This document shows, in pieces, positions 29,610 through 40,762 of a stretch of DNA of 64,000 nucleotides (position 1 is the first letter of the stretch; each line of letters starts with the position of its first letter). Location: positions 1,798,001-1,862,000 of the forward strand of contig NZ_CP015105.1 in the NCBI RefSeq assembly GCF_002214545.1, given 5' to 3'. The DNA is from Thermococcus thioreducens. GTDB lineage: Archaea > Methanobacteriota_B > Thermococci > Thermococcales > Thermococcaceae. A model generated the notes under the pieces. That model made no database searches. It had not been told where the DNA came from and saw nothing but the letters and a program-made list of their open reading frames with translations. The translations under genes were made by a program, and so were the position numbers.

Positions 29610-29980
29610 TCAAAACTTCGGCTCTATTTTCTCAAGCTCCATTACGAGTTCAATCGTCCGCTTCAATATTTCAACAACCCTGTAAATGTGTTCAAGCTCT
29701 TCAAGGCTCAGCTTTCTTCCTTCCTACCCTTGAGATACTTCTCTATCACGCGATAGCCGCCTATCGTGTACTCCCAGACCTCCGGCGGAATTCCGCAGAG
29801 CTTCGTCGTTTTGTTTATCGTCACGCAGTCTCTACCGTCATACTTGGCCTTTTCAACGGTCAGGTCGTCCCCGACGAGCTTCGGCTCGATTGGGAAGTCC
29901 ACCTTCATCAGGTGAAGCCTTACCAGCTCCTCGCCGATTTTCCGGTACTTCTCAAAATTAGAGCCGAAAAGTGCTAAAAA
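29610..29980 (-). pseudogene. C-terminal remnant of a DNA methylase/restriction enzyme, frameshifted
   Basis: The minus strand encodes only the end of a larger protein. In one frame it reads EKYRKIGEELVRLHL, then CGIPPEVWEYTIGGYRVIEK and YLKGRK, which look like the C-terminus of a type ISP or related N6-adenine methylase/restriction enzyme. The frame then stops, and the natural continuation LSLEELEHIYRVVEILKRT and IELVMELEKIEPKF, ending at 29610, is found in another frame. So the fragment is both 5'-truncated and frameshifted near 29715-29730. Family naming is by pattern only. Confidence 0.65.
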
Positions 29981-30043
29981 TTGATATTGAAAGGTTTCCA
30001 GAAAACTTTTTATCACCAGGTTCCAACTATATTTGGTGAGACT

Positions 30044-30268
30044 ATGGGGCTTACAAAGGTAACTAGGAACTATCAGATTACCATACCAAGCGATGTTAGG
30101 AAGAAGATGGGGATTAGGGTGGGGGACGTTCTAGTGGTCGATGTTGAAGACGGAAAGGTAGTGCTCAAAAAAAGTGAACTTGAGCTTCCCCTTCTTCCGG
30201 GAGGAAAGGGGTTGAAGGTGGAAGACATCGAAGAGGCCACAAGAAGGGGGCAGGGTGAAGAGGAATGA
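30044..30268 (+). CDS. AbrB/SpoVT-type antitoxin
   Basis: A 74-residue antitoxin with the swapped-hairpin AbrB fold: TKVTRNYQITIPSDVRKKMG, then GDVLVVDVEDGKVVLKK. The C-terminal acidic tail ([15 protein letters not shown]) would bind the PIN toxin encoded next, whose ATG overlaps this stop as ATGA. ATG 30044 has GGTGAG upstream. Antitoxins of this type bind the toxin and repress their own promoter. Confidence 0.85.
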   Translation: MGLTKVTRNYQITIPSDVRKKMGIRVGDVLVVDVEDGKVVLKKSELELPLLPGGKGLKVEDIEEATRRGQGEEE

Positions 30269-30651
30269 CGGTGATAGACACCACCGTCTTCGTATACGCG
30301 GTTCTCAAAGATTCCGAGTTCAACGGAGAAGCGAGAAAACTGCTGGCTGGGCTGGAGAGATGGGTTGTCCCTAGCATAGTCCTTTACGAACTCTACTGGT
30401 TCTTCAGGGAGGAAGGCTATAAAAGTGAGGAAATAAGGGAGGTCATCTCCTCAATCCTAAACAGTCCGAGGACGAAGGTAATAGGTGACGGCGGTAAATA
30501 CACAAAACGCGCGCTGGAACTGACCAAGAACCCAAAACGCTTTAACGACATGGTAATCCTTGCCACAGCGGAGGATTTTAAAAAGCTCGCCACGTACGAT
30601 AAGAGACTGAAAAAAGAAGCGGAAAAGCTGGGCATCAAAACCCTGCCTTAA
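30265..30651 (+). CDS. PIN-domain toxin (VapC family)
   Basis: A 128-residue PIN ribonuclease. The catalytic acids are visible as IDTTVF, the Glu in VLYELYWFF, the Asp in RFNDMVIL and the Asp in ATYDKRL. VapC toxins cut tRNA or rRNA. It overlaps the antitoxin by 4 nt at its start and the convergent FAU-1 gene by 4 nt at its end. The pair lies beside a decayed modification-enzyme gene. Confidence 0.87.
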   Translation: MTVIDTTVFVYAVLKDSEFNGEARKLLAGLERWVVPSIVLYELYWFFREEGYKSEEIREVISSILNSPRTKVIGDGGKYTKRALELTKNPKRFNDMVILATAEDFKKLATYDKRLKKEAEKLGIKTLP

Positions 30652-32072
30652 ACCCTCTCGTAAACCTCCTGGACTATCCTCAGAACCGCCCGGTAGAGCT
30701 TCTCCGTGATGACGCCCTCCTCGTAGTGCTCTGTCAGCTTCTCCTTGTCTATTACCTCCTTCTTGCCGTCCGGCCACTTGACGATGTCCACCTCAAGGTC
30801 GATGTAGCGTGCCCTGTCGGGGTATATCTCCACCGGCGTGTTGATGTTGTAGTACTCTCCCTTGAGGTTGCCGTTGCGGTCGTAGTAGCGGTGCACGAAC
30901 CACCACTTTCCGGCCTCTATCTCCGTTATGACGTAGTCACCAAACTCTATGGGTATGTCCAGCCCGTCGTAGAACTTCCCTGGCTTCAGATGGCGTTTAA
31001 ATGTTACCCTCAGCGGGTTCATTGAGACCTCAAGTATCTCGCCGGGCCCTATCTTTATCCTCTGGCCGTCGGGCTTGTAGTGCTCAAGGCTGAAGAGCCA
31101 GCCCTTCTTCGGCCCCTTGTTGGTTATGAGAGCCTCCCAGAAGCCGGTCTTTACCTTCTCCCTCTGGGCAGGAATCTTCGAGAGGATCCCCTCCGCTATC
31201 TCCACCGCGAAGCTCAGCTCCGGATCGTAGGCCTTCAGCTGGTGGTGGCCCTCAACGGTCGGAACGACCCTGTTCCGTATCTCGTCGAGCTTCTTTTTGG
31301 CACCGCCACCGAACTCAACCTCATATATGTTCCGCCCCTCAATTATGAGGGCTGGAGCTGTGTATGAATCAGCCTTCTTTAGCCGGTCGGCAAGCTTGGA
31401 GAGGTTTATTATCTCGTCACGTAGGGTGTTCCAGTCTTTATAAGCCGCGGCCGTCCTCCAGAGGATTCCCCATTCGCCCAGGTCTATGCTGAGGCCCAGT
31501 ATCCTGAGCCTCTCGCGCTCGCTCTGCTCCCGTATCTTCCGGGATATCTTGACGTGCCTCTGAGCACCTACCGGCTTCGGAATGAGAACCGCGTAGTCGC
31601 CCGGAATCGTGAGGACAACACTCAGCTGGGGGAGGAGGTTGTGCTTCTTAACCTGAACGAGAACCTCGTCGCCTTCCACCGCCCGCGGGATGTCTTTCAC
31701 CGGGATAGTCCCGATTGCACTTCCTATGTCAACGTATACGTAGCGCTCGTCCCTCTTGACGACCATTCCCTTGTAGATTCCGTAGAGCTGGTAAGGGAGC
31801 TTCCTGAAGAAAACGTCTATGAGCTCCTCCTCAAGAACCGCCTTAACCTCCTCAACCTTCGTCCCGACGAGGATTACCCCGTGGTGGTCCTTCTTGTCGT
31901 AAACGTCGACGTCGAACTCGTCGTAGGTCTTTTCAAGCCCGAGTCTCTCGACGATCCTGTTGCTGGGCTGTGAAATGCCGAAGCCCCTGTCGAGGAAGAG
32001 CTTTGTAAGGGCCGTTGAGTAGATGCCCCTAACCCGAACTGAAACTCCTGTGTCTGTAGACACCTTCACCAC
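30648..32072 (-). CDS. FAU-1 RNase E/G-like RNA-binding protein
   Basis: A 474-residue homolog of the Pyrococcus FAU-1 protein, which binds AU-rich RNA and has RNase E/G-like activity toward rRNA precursors. Seen: [20 protein letters not shown] at the N-terminus, an S1-like segment ([20 protein letters not shown]), and a C-terminal DUF402-type domain ([34 protein letters not shown]). Start choice is uncertain: GTG codons occur at 32072, 32069 and 32063, with GAGGGGTGGTG just upstream; 32063 is best spaced. The gene overlaps the coiled-coil gene by up to 44 nt. Confidence 0.88.
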   Translation of the reverse strand: MVKVSTDTGVSVRVRGIYSTALTKLFLDRGFGISQPSNRIVERLGLEKTYDEFDVDVYDKKDHHGVILVGTKVEEVKAVLEEELIDVFFRKLPYQLYGIYKGMVVKRDERYVYVDIGSAIGTIPVKDIPRAVEGDEVLVQVKKHNLLPQLSVVLTIPGDYAVLIPKPVGAQRHVKISRKIREQSERERLRILGLSIDLGEWGILWRTAAAYKDWNTLRDEIINLSKLADRLKKADSYTAPALIIEGRNIYEVEFGGGAKKKLDEIRNRVVPTVEGHHQLKAYDPELSFAVEIAEGILSKIPAQREKVKTGFWEALITNKGPKKGWLFSLEHYKPDGQRIKIGPGEILEVSMNPLRVTFKRHLKPGKFYDGLDIPIEFGDYVITEIEAGKWWFVHRYYDRNGNLKGEYYNINTPVEIYPDRARYIDLEVDIVKWPDGKKEVIDKEKLTEHYEEGVITEKLYRAVLRIVQEVYERV

Positions 32073-32775
32073 CCCTCATCTTCTTTTCCACCACTCCAAT
32101 GAGCGTGAGCCCTTCAAGTATAGCCCCGGCGTTCTCAACGCCGCTGAGCTTTTCAACGTTTCTCGCCTCGACCCAGAGCAGTCCCCTGGAGTGCCAGTCT
32201 CGCAGAGCCTCTTCAACCTTGTGAACATCCCCCGGATGGGTGTAGAGCCTGAGCAGGAAAACCTTTAAGATTCCAAGCTCGGCCTCAAGTTTCCTAATTT
32301 TCCTTAGCTCCTCCATTATACCAACGGGTACCTTTTTCTCCTTTTCGCTCTCAAGGAAAAGGCTCAGCCCCTCGACCTCCCGGAGCATCTCGCCCAGCGC
32401 CTTCCTAACGGCGTAGTCGTAAACCCTGTGGAACTGGACGAGCCTGTCTAAGGCCGTCGAGAGCTTTATCTTTGCCTCATAGTCATGGCCCTTGACGAGA
32501 AGCGAGAGCATCTCCTCAAGGCGGAACTTCATCTGGTGCTCGTTGCGGTACAGCTCCTTTGCATGCTCCTCCACGCGGCCGCCGAAGCTCCCCATCTCGC
32601 GGTACAGAGACGACGCTATCTCAAGCTTCTCCCTCGATATGTTGTATAGGGACTTCACCATCTCCAGAAGGGCCTCCCCGTCCCGCTCCTCGTAGATGGC
32701 TGAAAACTGGCGCTCAAAAGCCGAGTGAAGCGACTCAAGACGGGAAAGTTGGGCCTTAACCTCCTCAACGTTCAT
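32029..32775 (-). CDS. coiled-coil protein of unknown function
   Basis: A 248-residue, largely helical and charged protein with long heptad-like stretches (for example [20 protein letters not shown], and [20 protein letters not shown]). The C-terminal third looks like a small winged-helix-type region ([20 protein letters not shown]). No family recognised. The 44-nt overlap with the FAU-1 gene indicates tight coupling, so a shared RNA-related role is possible but unproven. Confidence 0.7.
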   Translation of the reverse strand: MNVEEVKAQLSRLESLHSAFERQFSAIYEERDGEALLEMVKSLYNISREKLEIASSLYREMGSFGGRVEEHAKELYRNEHQMKFRLEEMLSLLVKGHDYEAKIKLSTALDRLVQFHRVYDYAVRKALGEMLREVEGLSLFLESEKEKKVPVGIMEELRKIRKLEAELGILKVFLLRLYTHPGDVHKVEEALRDWHSRGLLWVEARNVEKLSGVENAGAILEGLTLIGVVEKKMRGGEGVYRHRSFSSG

Positions 32776-32902
32776 GCGGAAAACCCCCTGGCCTTAATCT
32801 TGCGCTTCCCCCTACTTGTAGTTTTCGATGGGGACATGTTAAACAATAGAGCTTACCCAAAACCTTTTTTTAAGCTGGTAGGCTAATCATCCTGGTGATC
32901 AA

Positions 32903-33829
32903 ATGACCCTCTACGACCGCTTCGGCAGGCCAGTAACGAATCTGAGGATTTCGCTCACCCAGGACTGCAACTATGCGTGCTTCTTCTGCCACAGGGAGGG
33001 ACAGCACTTCAACGCTAGGCTAGAGCTGACGCCCGCGGAGATAGAGAGACTCGTCCGTATAGCCTCAAGACTCGGAATAAAGAAGGTTAAGCTCACCGGC
33101 GGCGAGCCAACGGTGAGGAGGGACATCATCGAAATTGTGAGACGGATAAAACCCTACCTTAGAGATCTGTCCATGACGACCAACGGGAGCCGCTTAAAGG
33201 AACTGGCCAGACCGCTGGCGGAGGCCGGCCTGGACAGGGTCAACGTCTCGCTCCACAGCCTCAGACCAGAGGTTTACAGGAAGATAACCGGCGCCGATAT
33301 GCTGGACACCGTCCTGGAGGGCATTGACGAAGCCGTCAGGCACCTGTCCCCTGTAAAGCTCAACATGACGGTGATGAAGGGCCTGAACGACGGCGAGATA
33401 TGGGACATGGTTGATTTTGCGGCAAGGACCGGGGCAATCCTCCAGCTCATTGAGCTTGAGGCTCCGAGGGAGTTCACGGAGACGCGCTTTTTTAAAAAGT
33501 ACTTCTACCCCCTCAAACCGGTCGAGAGAAAGCTTGAGGAGATGGCCGTTGAAATCCGCGAGAGGAGGATGCACAGGCGGAGAAAGTACTTCGTCCCAAC
33601 CGACTACGGAATAGCTGAGGTCGAGGTAGTCAGAGCGATGCACAACACGGTCTTCTGCGCCAACTGCACAAGGCTGAGGGTCACCTCAAACGGGAAGTTC
33701 AAAACATGCCTGCTGAGGAAGAACGACCTGATAGACTTCGCCACTGCCCTAAGAAACGGGGCGAGCGATGCCGAACTCGTCGAGATATTCAAAAAAGCCG
33801 TTCTCATGCGCCAGCCGTACTGGAGCTGA
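32903..33829 (+). CDS. moaA: GTP 3',8-cyclase MoaA (molybdopterin/tungstopterin synthesis)
   Basis: A 308-residue radical SAM enzyme for the first step of molybdenum/tungsten cofactor synthesis, which Thermococcales need for tungsten oxidoreductases. The N-terminal cluster motif is CNYACFFC. The C-terminal substrate-binding cluster uses [19 protein letters not shown]. The C-terminus ends in RQPYWS without the GG pair seen in many bacterial MoaA. The stop codon abuts the right end of the TnpB element, so the last residues could have been altered by the insertion. ATG 32903 has GGTGAT upstream. Confidence 0.93.
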   Translation: MTLYDRFGRPVTNLRISLTQDCNYACFFCHREGQHFNARLELTPAEIERLVRIASRLGIKKVKLTGGEPTVRRDIIEIVRRIKPYLRDLSMTTNGSRLKELARPLAEAGLDRVNVSLHSLRPEVYRKITGADMLDTVLEGIDEAVRHLSPVKLNMTVMKGLNDGEIWDMVDFAARTGAILQLIELEAPREFTETRFFKKYFYPLKPVERKLEEMAVEIRERRMHRRRKYFVPTDYGIAEVEVVRAMHNTVFCANCTRLRVTSNGKFKTCLLRKNDLIDFATALRNGASDAELVEIFKKAVLMRQPYWS

Positions 33830-34000
33830 CCTCCTCCCCGCCCTGAAGGGCGAGGGTTCCACTGGGGAACCTCCTAACTCAAAGGCGGGGAGGTTTGAGG
33901 GGTTCTCATCAGGGGGACCCTTGAAAAGGGTTCTTCGAATCCCTCTGGCCGGGCCTCCGGCCAATTACCCCTCCCGTGGGCATAAAGCCCACCCAAGTTC
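33830..34000 (-). ncRNA. predicted omega-RNA region of the TnpB element
   Basis: By analogy with characterised TnpB systems, the guide scaffold overlaps the 3' end of tnpB and the right-end hairpins and runs out of the element. The guide would then be read from the moaA 3' end (complement of about 33810-33829). Structure seen: hairpins at 33836-33855 and 33855-33871. No direct evidence of transcription. Confidence 0.4.
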
Positions 34001-35181
34001 GGGGTTATCGTCCTGACAGCCTTCTTCAAAATGTTAAACGCTCCAACGAGATCGGAATTAAAAACAAGCCCCGTCGCGGGACACTTAAACAAACCACGAA
34101 CAAAGCGAGCCCCCTCATGGGGCTTCCCGCAAACGGGGCAAGTCTTAGAAGTGAAAGCCTCATTCACGACTTCAACAACAATACCATACTCTTCAGCAAC
34201 CTCGGTTAAGCGCCTGATAACCGTATTGAACCGCCACACGTGAGAAAGGAGGAAATTCTGCCTTCTCCCCTTATCGGAGTTTCTGGCGATTCCCTTCGGA
34301 TAACCAACAACAATCCTCGAAACACCGAGTTCATAAAGTTTTTTAATCGTTTGCCTCACAGCGGTATTGATGTAATGCTTTGCCTGAAGTTTCGCCTTCT
34401 CATGCATTCTCCTGAGTTTTCTGCTCGTTTTAGCTCCAGACTTGTTGAGTTTTGACTGATGCTCTGCAATCTTCTTCCTCCAGTAAAAATCAATGCTCTT
34501 CAATGGCCTCCCGTTCACGAGAAAGCTTTCGCCGTTCTCCACGTAAACGGCCATTAGATTGTTCACTCCCAGGTCAATTCCGGCGGAAAGGTTACCTAAT
34601 GGTTCTTTTGGAACTTTAACCCATTCCCCGCCCTCAAGTTTTTCCTCCACTGTAAGGCTAATGTGCGCGTACCACTTCCGCTTTACCGGGTCGTAAGTGA
34701 TTTCTAAGCGCCCTTGCTTGCCCTTCAAGTGGATTCTGCCCTTGAACTGAACTTCGAGTTTTTTGAACTTACCAAGGCCTTTGAGGGTTAACCTGTTCCC
34801 CTCAATCCGATACTGGTCGTTTCTCAAAACGATTAAGGGTTTTCTTCTCCCGTCTTCTTTCAGATAGTTTGGTGGTTTTGGTTTTAACCAAGAGGGTAGC
34901 TCTCCATTCCGCTTCTTTCGAAGGAGGGAGAAGAATGAACGCCACGCTTCTGCGTTCTTCCGGCAGATTTGTTGGACGGTTGCAGAGCCGATTTCCTTTT
35001 TGAATTCTTCATAAACGGTTTTCTCCGTGCCGTTGAAGTCCACGATTTGCTCTTGGAAGTATTGGTGTCGTCTCAAGTAGTTTACCCTGTTCCAGACTTT
35101 TGCTCCTAAGTCGGCTAATTCGGAAAGGATTTTTGCCTGCTCCTTGCTCGGCTGGAGTTTAACCGTTACTGAACGCTTCAT
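33874..35181 (-). CDS. tnpB: TnpB RNA-guided nuclease / IS605 OrfB
   Basis: A 435-residue TnpB. The RuvC acids are in place: Asp in AGIDLGVNNL, Glu in VVNEAFTSKT and Asp in FNSDLVGAFNIL. The N-terminal half has the usual WED/REC-like sequence starting MKRSVTVKLQPSKEQ. The zinc finger reads CPVC then KCPATG, so the fourth cysteine of the usual CxxC pair is Thr. The C-terminal 40 residues are translated from the right-end hairpins. TnpB uses an omega-RNA to cut DNA next to a transposon-adjacent motif. No resolvable tnpA partner is near. Confidence 0.92.
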   Translation of the reverse strand: MKRSVTVKLQPSKEQAKILSELADLGAKVWNRVNYLRRHQYFQEQIVDFNGTEKTVYEEFKKEIGSATVQQICRKNAEAWRSFFSLLRKKRNGELPSWLKPKPPNYLKEDGRRKPLIVLRNDQYRIEGNRLTLKGLGKFKKLEVQFKGRIHLKGKQGRLEITYDPVKRKWYAHISLTVEEKLEGGEWVKVPKEPLGNLSAGIDLGVNNLMAVYVENGESFLVNGRPLKSIDFYWRKKIAEHQSKLNKSGAKTSRKLRRMHEKAKLQAKHYINTAVRQTIKKLYELGVSRIVVGYPKGIARNSDKGRRQNFLLSHVWRFNTVIRRLTEVAEEYGIVVEVVNEAFTSKTCPVCGKPHEGARFVRGLFKCPATGLVFNSDLVGAFNILKKAVRTITPNLGGLYAHGRGNWPEARPEGFEEPFSRVPLMRTPQTSPPLS

Positions 35182-35310
35182 CTCAAAGTATGGTATGATT
35201 TTTAGGCTTTAAAAAAGTGTTGCTTTCTCACTCAAAAGATGGTTTTAGAATTACCGCATCCCCGCCGTGAACAGCGAGGCTTTCAAAAGAAACAATGTAA
35301 GCGTTTTTAA

Positions 35311-36357
<1,047 letters not shown>

Positions 36358-36369
36358 AGAGCAATTCCT

Positions 36370-37848
36370 TCACTTCTTCCCGAGGAAGTCGAACAGCGTC
36401 GCCTGCTTGCCCTTCTTCTTGGGCTTGTCTACCTTCCCCCCGCTTTCCCCGACGGCTTCCATTTCCTCCTCGGCCTTCTGGAGCTCCTCCTCGCTTATCT
36501 CTTCCTCCACCTCTTCTTCGGCTCCTTTCTCCCCCTCAATTTCTTCTCCTCCCATCTCAGCGGCGACCCTCACGTGCTCCTCAAGCTCACCGCGCTCCTT
36601 GAGCTTCTTTTCGATGTTCATGCTCTTGCCCCATATGGTCTTAGCCTTCTCTTTATCGCCAACTATGAACTCGACCTCCTTGAGGTCAAGGTCGAGGTAG
36701 ACGACGAAGTGCGCCGCCACCTCCGGGTTGTACTCGAATATCGCCTTCAGAACGTTGAGGGTCTCCAGGGCTTCGAGCTTCGCCATGTGCATCTCCTTCA
36801 TTATCTTCTTGAGCACCGAGTCCCTCAGTCCCCTTTCGGCCTTGCTCTCGGTGAGGAGCTTTATGATCCTGGGCGGGTAAATCCTCACGAAGCCCTTCCT
36901 CTTAACGCCAGCAACGGCAACTCCAGCCGTCATCATATCCGTGGCGTACTTCCAGAGGCCGTAGTTCCCCGTTCTCTGAGCCCTGCCGAGGTATATGTCA
37001 GCCCTGCTAAGAGCATCGTAGGCACGAGCTATGTCCTCAGGCTTGTAGTATACGTAGGGGAGGTTCTCGTCTATCCACTGGAGGAGCTCGTGGGGGAACA
37101 TGTCAACTCCGAGGACGACCAGCTTGGCCTTCTTGGCGTTGTCGGTTGCGAACAGCTGGGCCAAAGCCTGGAAGACGCTCTTTTCCGTGTCGCGGTAGGC
37201 GAGGACATCAACCGCATCCTCCACCCCGCCGGACACAACCGTCTGGAGGTCGTTGATCGCTGCGCGAAGATCGCCGTTGGCGCGCTTGGCTATCTCGTAG
37301 AGCACCTCCTTCGGAACGGTTAAGCCCTCCGCGTGGAGGATCCTCACGAGCCCCTTTATGATGTCCCTCTGGGTCAGGCGCTTGTATTCAACGATTTGGG
37401 CCTTGTTCCTTACCTCCCTCGGAACCTCCCAGTAGTGGTTGGCGCTCATTATTATTGGGTTCCTTGCCCGGTCTATCAGCTTCGCTATTTCGCGAGCGCC
37501 GCTCGGCTCCATGTTGTCGGCCTCGTCGAGGAATATGAGCTTCCTCCGCTTCCCCAGTATGTCGAGGGTGTATGCGGCCTGAACGTAGCGCTCCACCTTC
37601 TCAAAGGTTCTTTCGTCGCTGGCGTTGAGCTCGATTATTTCGAAGCCGTACTCCCTGGCTATAGCATAAACCGTCGCCGTCTTACCTGTTCCAGGAGGGC
37701 CGGCCAGGATCAGCGCCTTCTTCTTTGGCGGACTGCCCTGGAGCCACGCCTCTATCCATGCCTTCACCTGTCCCAGGGCCTTGGTCTGGTTTATCAGCTC
37801 CGCCAGGCGCCTCGGCCGGTACTTCTCAACCCAGGGCATCTCCGTCAT
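36370..37848 (-). CDS. rfcL: replication factor C large subunit
   Basis: A 492-residue clamp-loader ATPase. Seen: [14 protein letters not shown], Walker A GPPGTGKT, Walker B LIFLDEAD, sensor and collar domains, then a highly acidic linker (about 420-470, [20 protein letters not shown]). The C-terminal QATLFDFLG is a PIP box for PCNA binding. The gene starts just after rfcS; the GTG 37857 overlap start, ATG 37854 and ATG 37848 are all possible, and 37848 matches the family N-terminus. RfcL and RfcS together load PCNA onto primed DNA. Confidence 0.95.
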   Translation of the reverse strand: MTEMPWVEKYRPRRLAELINQTKALGQVKAWIEAWLQGSPPKKKALILAGPPGTGKTATVYAIAREYGFEIIELNASDERTFEKVERYVQAAYTLDILGKRRKLIFLDEADNMEPSGAREIAKLIDRARNPIIMSANHYWEVPREVRNKAQIVEYKRLTQRDIIKGLVRILHAEGLTVPKEVLYEIAKRANGDLRAAINDLQTVVSGGVEDAVDVLAYRDTEKSVFQALAQLFATDNAKKAKLVVLGVDMFPHELLQWIDENLPYVYYKPEDIARAYDALSRADIYLGRAQRTGNYGLWKYATDMMTAGVAVAGVKRKGFVRIYPPRIIKLLTESKAERGLRDSVLKKIMKEMHMAKLEALETLNVLKAIFEYNPEVAAHFVVYLDLDLKEVEFIVGDKEKAKTIWGKSMNIEKKLKERGELEEHVRVAAEMGGEEIEGEKGAEEEVEEEISEEELQKAEEEMEAVGESGGKVDKPKKKGKQATLFDFLGKK

Positions 37849-37853
37849 GGCCA

Positions 37854-40658
37854 TCACTTACCCATCAGGGTGAACTGGGCGAGTAGAGCTTCGAGCTGTA
37901 TCATCTCGTTGGCGCCTTCAACGAGGCGGAAGTTGTACTCGCCTATCTTATCCGCCAATGCCACCTTCTTGTCCTCAGGTATCGTCAGGTTGAAGACCTC
38001 CTTGTGCATCTGGATGAGAACATCCTCGCCGCTCAGGCCCTGCTTGAGGAGTATCTCCCTGAGCTTCTCCCTGGCCTTGAGGAAGTTGCCCTCCAAGGCC
38101 AAGGCCATCATCTGTCTGACGTCCTCCGGACGGGCCCTGCTAGCAACGAGGAAGACGTTCTCATCGGTTATCTTGGTGTCGAGGGCCGCTGCAGCCTGCA
38201 GGACGTTTATGGCCCTTCTGAGGTCACCTTCAGCGACGTAGAGGAGCGCCTGAAGGCCCTCCTCCGTCAGCTCAAGCCCCTCGTTCTCGGCTATGAGCTC
38301 TATGCGCCTCGCTATGTCCTCGTCCCTCAGCGGCCTGAAGCGGAAGATGGCACACCTCGACTGTATCGGCTCGATTATCTTTGAGGAGTAGTTGCAGTTG
38401 TGGCTTACCAGACCGTTGGAGATGAAGCTGTGGTCTTTAGCGCAGGTAACGTCGTATACGTCGAGGTAGCCGAGTTCTTCCTTCTTGATGACCTTTTCGA
38501 CGACGTAATCACCGAGCGTTCTTTCACTCAGGAACTCCTCAAAGGTCATGAAGTCCCTGGTTAATCCTGTTGGAACACCCCTAATCCTGTTGAGCACGAA
38601 GTCCCTCTTCACGCCCAAAACCTTCGCTGCCTGAGTGGGATTTGTGGCAGTGGCAAGTTCAACGGCTCTCTCAGCAATCTCCGGAAGAATGAGTTCCTTG
38701 TAGGCTAACTTAATCCTGAGGTACTCCCCAACGAGCCTCGCGTGGGAATCTTTGACGTAGGCGTAGCCAACCCTCGTGAGGAAGTTGAGATAATTGACAT
38801 CGTTGGTTGTAATTATGAGACGGACGACGAACTTCCCATCGGCGGGGGAAACCACTATCTTCGACTCCACATCAAACTCCCTGAGGAGCTCTGCCAAATC
38901 GTTGAAGAACTCGGTGGTTTTTTCAAGGCTCTCCTTTGTTGCGCGCATCTCAAGTTTTATCCCGTTAAAGTTGTAGCGCCTCCCGTTCGGCTTCGTTCCG
39001 TCCGCTCCGAAGAGCCCCCTCAGGAACTCCCTCTTGATGAAGAGGTTGCCCCTCTTTATCCACTCCGGGACTGTGTAACCCTTGACAGTTTTGTTCCCAA
39101 CTTTAACCCCCCAGAAGCGCATGAGTGCGTGGAATGCCGAGCTGTCAACGTAGAGCATGTGTATTCTGCCCTCAACCTTTCTTCCACGGATTTCGGAGTC
39201 CGTTTCCCTCTCAATTATTTGGGAGGGTTTTAAGCCAAGCCTCCTAAGGTCTTCGGCAAGGGCCTCAAGTTCCTCCCTGCTTGAATTGAACCATATCCTA
39301 ACCCCTTTCTTGGCCAAGTGGCCGTCGCCGAGGAGGAAGCCGAGAACCCTTGCAAGGATTCCTGTTTTCTCGTCGTCGTAGCGGACGAGCCACTTCTCCT
39401 TGACCTCCTTAAGAACGCTGTAGGCGATTCCGTTCAGCTCTCCATTGAGGAGCCTCCTAACCGCGGAGTAGCTTATCTTTATTCCAAACTCCTCCTCAAT
39501 GATCCTCTTGACGTCCATTGCATTTCTCAGGGGCTTACCTTCACGAACCTTTCTGATTAGCTGTTTTTTGCCCTCAATCATTCTCTCGACGTAGCCCTTC
39601 TTTTCTAAGCTTAAGAGGAGCTGGTTTAATCTCACCCTCGAAAGACTGACCTTCTCCTGAAGTTCCTCCCTTGAAATCCAGTCCCTCGGAATCCGCCCTA
39701 AGATCTCGGCTTCCCTAGCCGTTAAGCCGTTTTCCATCTCCGCCTTAAGCTCCAGGACCTTGGCGAGGATTCTCTCCTTGTCCCTTGTAAGAAGCTCGCG
39801 AAAGGTTTTTGCCTCGCCGAGAGGTTTAAGACCATGCTCACGCTCGATTCTCTCAAGGAAGCGATAGAACTCCCTAAGATCGATTATCGGCCTCGGGTCT
39901 GGCTCATAGGGAGTTCCTTCGAGTGTGGGCTTAACGAGAACCTCCGAGCCCTCCTTGAGGTCGTAGGTCTGAACCCAGCCTTCTGGTGTCAGAAACATGT
40001 GGTCGCCCGTCGCCTCGATAACCCTTCCGCTCTCAAGGGTGAGCCTGTAAACTGGGTGGCCAATTATCTTCGAATTGAAAGCCACTGCGGCAACAACAGT
40101 GTCTCTTCCGGCTCTGTTGCCGACCTCCTTGAGAAGGCCCTCTTCAAAGTGCCTGAGGAAGTCCCTGATCTTTACCTCCCTCTCGTCGGGGGTGTAAATT
40201 TTTGTATCGCCCGTGACACAGCTCAGGATAAACCTCACGTTGTTCGAGAACATCTCCATAGTTCTTCTTAAAGCTTGCTGGGCGTCCTGAGTTAGAGCAT
40301 CTGCCTCATCGAGGAAGATTATCTTGAAGCTTGCACCACCTATCGGCTTCGTCCTTGCAAACTCCTTCACCTTCTCGCGGATGACGTTTATACCGCGCTC
40401 GTCGCTCGCGTTCAGTTCAAGGAAGTTGTGCCTCCAGCCCTCGCCAAAGAGCTCCCTCGCGAGGGCCAGAGCGGCCGTCGTCTTCCCGACGCCGGGCGGC
40501 CCGGCAAATAAAAGGTGCGGCATGGAACCGGTTTTAACGTAGTGCTTGAGCCTCTTGACTATGTGATCCTGACCGACTATATCATCGAGCCTCTGTGGCC
40601 TGTACTTCTCAACCCACGGCTTTTCGAGGATTTTAACCTCCTTAACTTCCTCCGGCAT
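37854..40658 (-). CDS. rfcS: replication factor C small subunit, intein-containing
   Basis: A 934-residue precursor giving a 326-residue RfcS after removal of a 608-residue intein. Extein motifs: [13 protein letters not shown], Walker A GPPGVGKT, Walker [11 protein letters not shown], and the arginine-finger SRC box in [13 protein letters not shown]. The intein interrupts between RFILS and CNYSSK, splitting the sensor I/SRC region. ATG 40658 has GGGTGAT upstream; a frame extension to 40751 lacks support. rfcL follows at once, forming an operon. Confidence 0.96.
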   Translation of the reverse strand: MPEEVKEVKILEKPWVEKYRPQRLDDIVGQDHIVKRLKHYVKTGSMPHLLFAGPPGVGKTTAALALARELFGEGWRHNFLELNASDERGINVIREKVKEFARTKPIGGASFKIIFLDEADALTQDAQQALRRTMEMFSNNVRFILSCVTGDTKIYTPDEREVKIRDFLRHFEEGLLKEVGNRAGRDTVVAAVAFNSKIIGHPVYRLTLESGRVIEATGDHMFLTPEGWVQTYDLKEGSEVLVKPTLEGTPYEPDPRPIIDLREFYRFLERIEREHGLKPLGEAKTFRELLTRDKERILAKVLELKAEMENGLTAREAEILGRIPRDWISREELQEKVSLSRVRLNQLLLSLEKKGYVERMIEGKKQLIRKVREGKPLRNAMDVKRIIEEEFGIKISYSAVRRLLNGELNGIAYSVLKEVKEKWLVRYDDEKTGILARVLGFLLGDGHLAKKGVRIWFNSSREELEALAEDLRRLGLKPSQIIERETDSEIRGRKVEGRIHMLYVDSSAFHALMRFWGVKVGNKTVKGYTVPEWIKRGNLFIKREFLRGLFGADGTKPNGRRYNFNGIKLEMRATKESLEKTTEFFNDLAELLREFDVESKIVVSPADGKFVVRLIITTNDVNYLNFLTRVGYAYVKDSHARLVGEYLRIKLAYKELILPEIAERAVELATATNPTQAAKVLGVKRDFVLNRIRGVPTGLTRDFMTFEEFLSERTLGDYVVEKVIKKEELGYLDVYDVTCAKDHSFISNGLVSHNCNYSSKIIEPIQSRCAIFRFRPLRDEDIARRIELIAENEGLELTEEGLQALLYVAEGDLRRAINVLQAAAALDTKITDENVFLVASRARPEDVRQMMALALEGNFLKAREKLREILLKQGLSGEDVLIQMHKEVFNLTIPEDKKVALADKIGEYNFRLVEGANEMIQLEALLAQFTLMGK
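38397..40220 (-). other. RFC intein with LAGLIDADG homing endonuclease
   Basis: A 608-residue intein. It starts at Cys147 ([10 protein letters not shown]), has block B TGDHMF, endonuclease motifs [10 protein letters not shown] and [10 protein letters not shown], block [11 protein letters not shown], and ends in HN before the +1 Cys of the extein (NCNYSS). All splicing residues are present. An extra helical, HTH-like stretch ([20 protein letters not shown]) precedes the endonuclease. It is longer than the Pyrococcus RFC inteins of about 525 residues that I recall. Confidence 0.94.
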
Positions 40659-40762
40659 AGCTATCACCCTACCTAAAGGGCTTATGAGCTTTGGGGGTAT
40701 TAAGCCTTTTGCCATGTGCAAAACTTTTATACCTCGATGTCCAAAAATCACCGGTGGTTCTC

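Larger units (their letters stand above)
33830..35285 (-). mobile_element. IS200/IS605-group element carrying only tnpB
   Basis: A tnpB-only element. Both ends carry a similar hairpin: CCTCGCCCTTCAGGGCGGGG (complement of 33836-33855) at the tnpB-3' side and CCTCGCTGTTCACGGCGGGG (complement of 35260-35279) at the tnpB-5' side. No tnpA gene is present, so it needs help to move. A further hairpin at 33855-33871 lies within the likely omega-RNA region. Outer limits are approximate because such elements do not duplicate their target. Confidence 0.75.
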
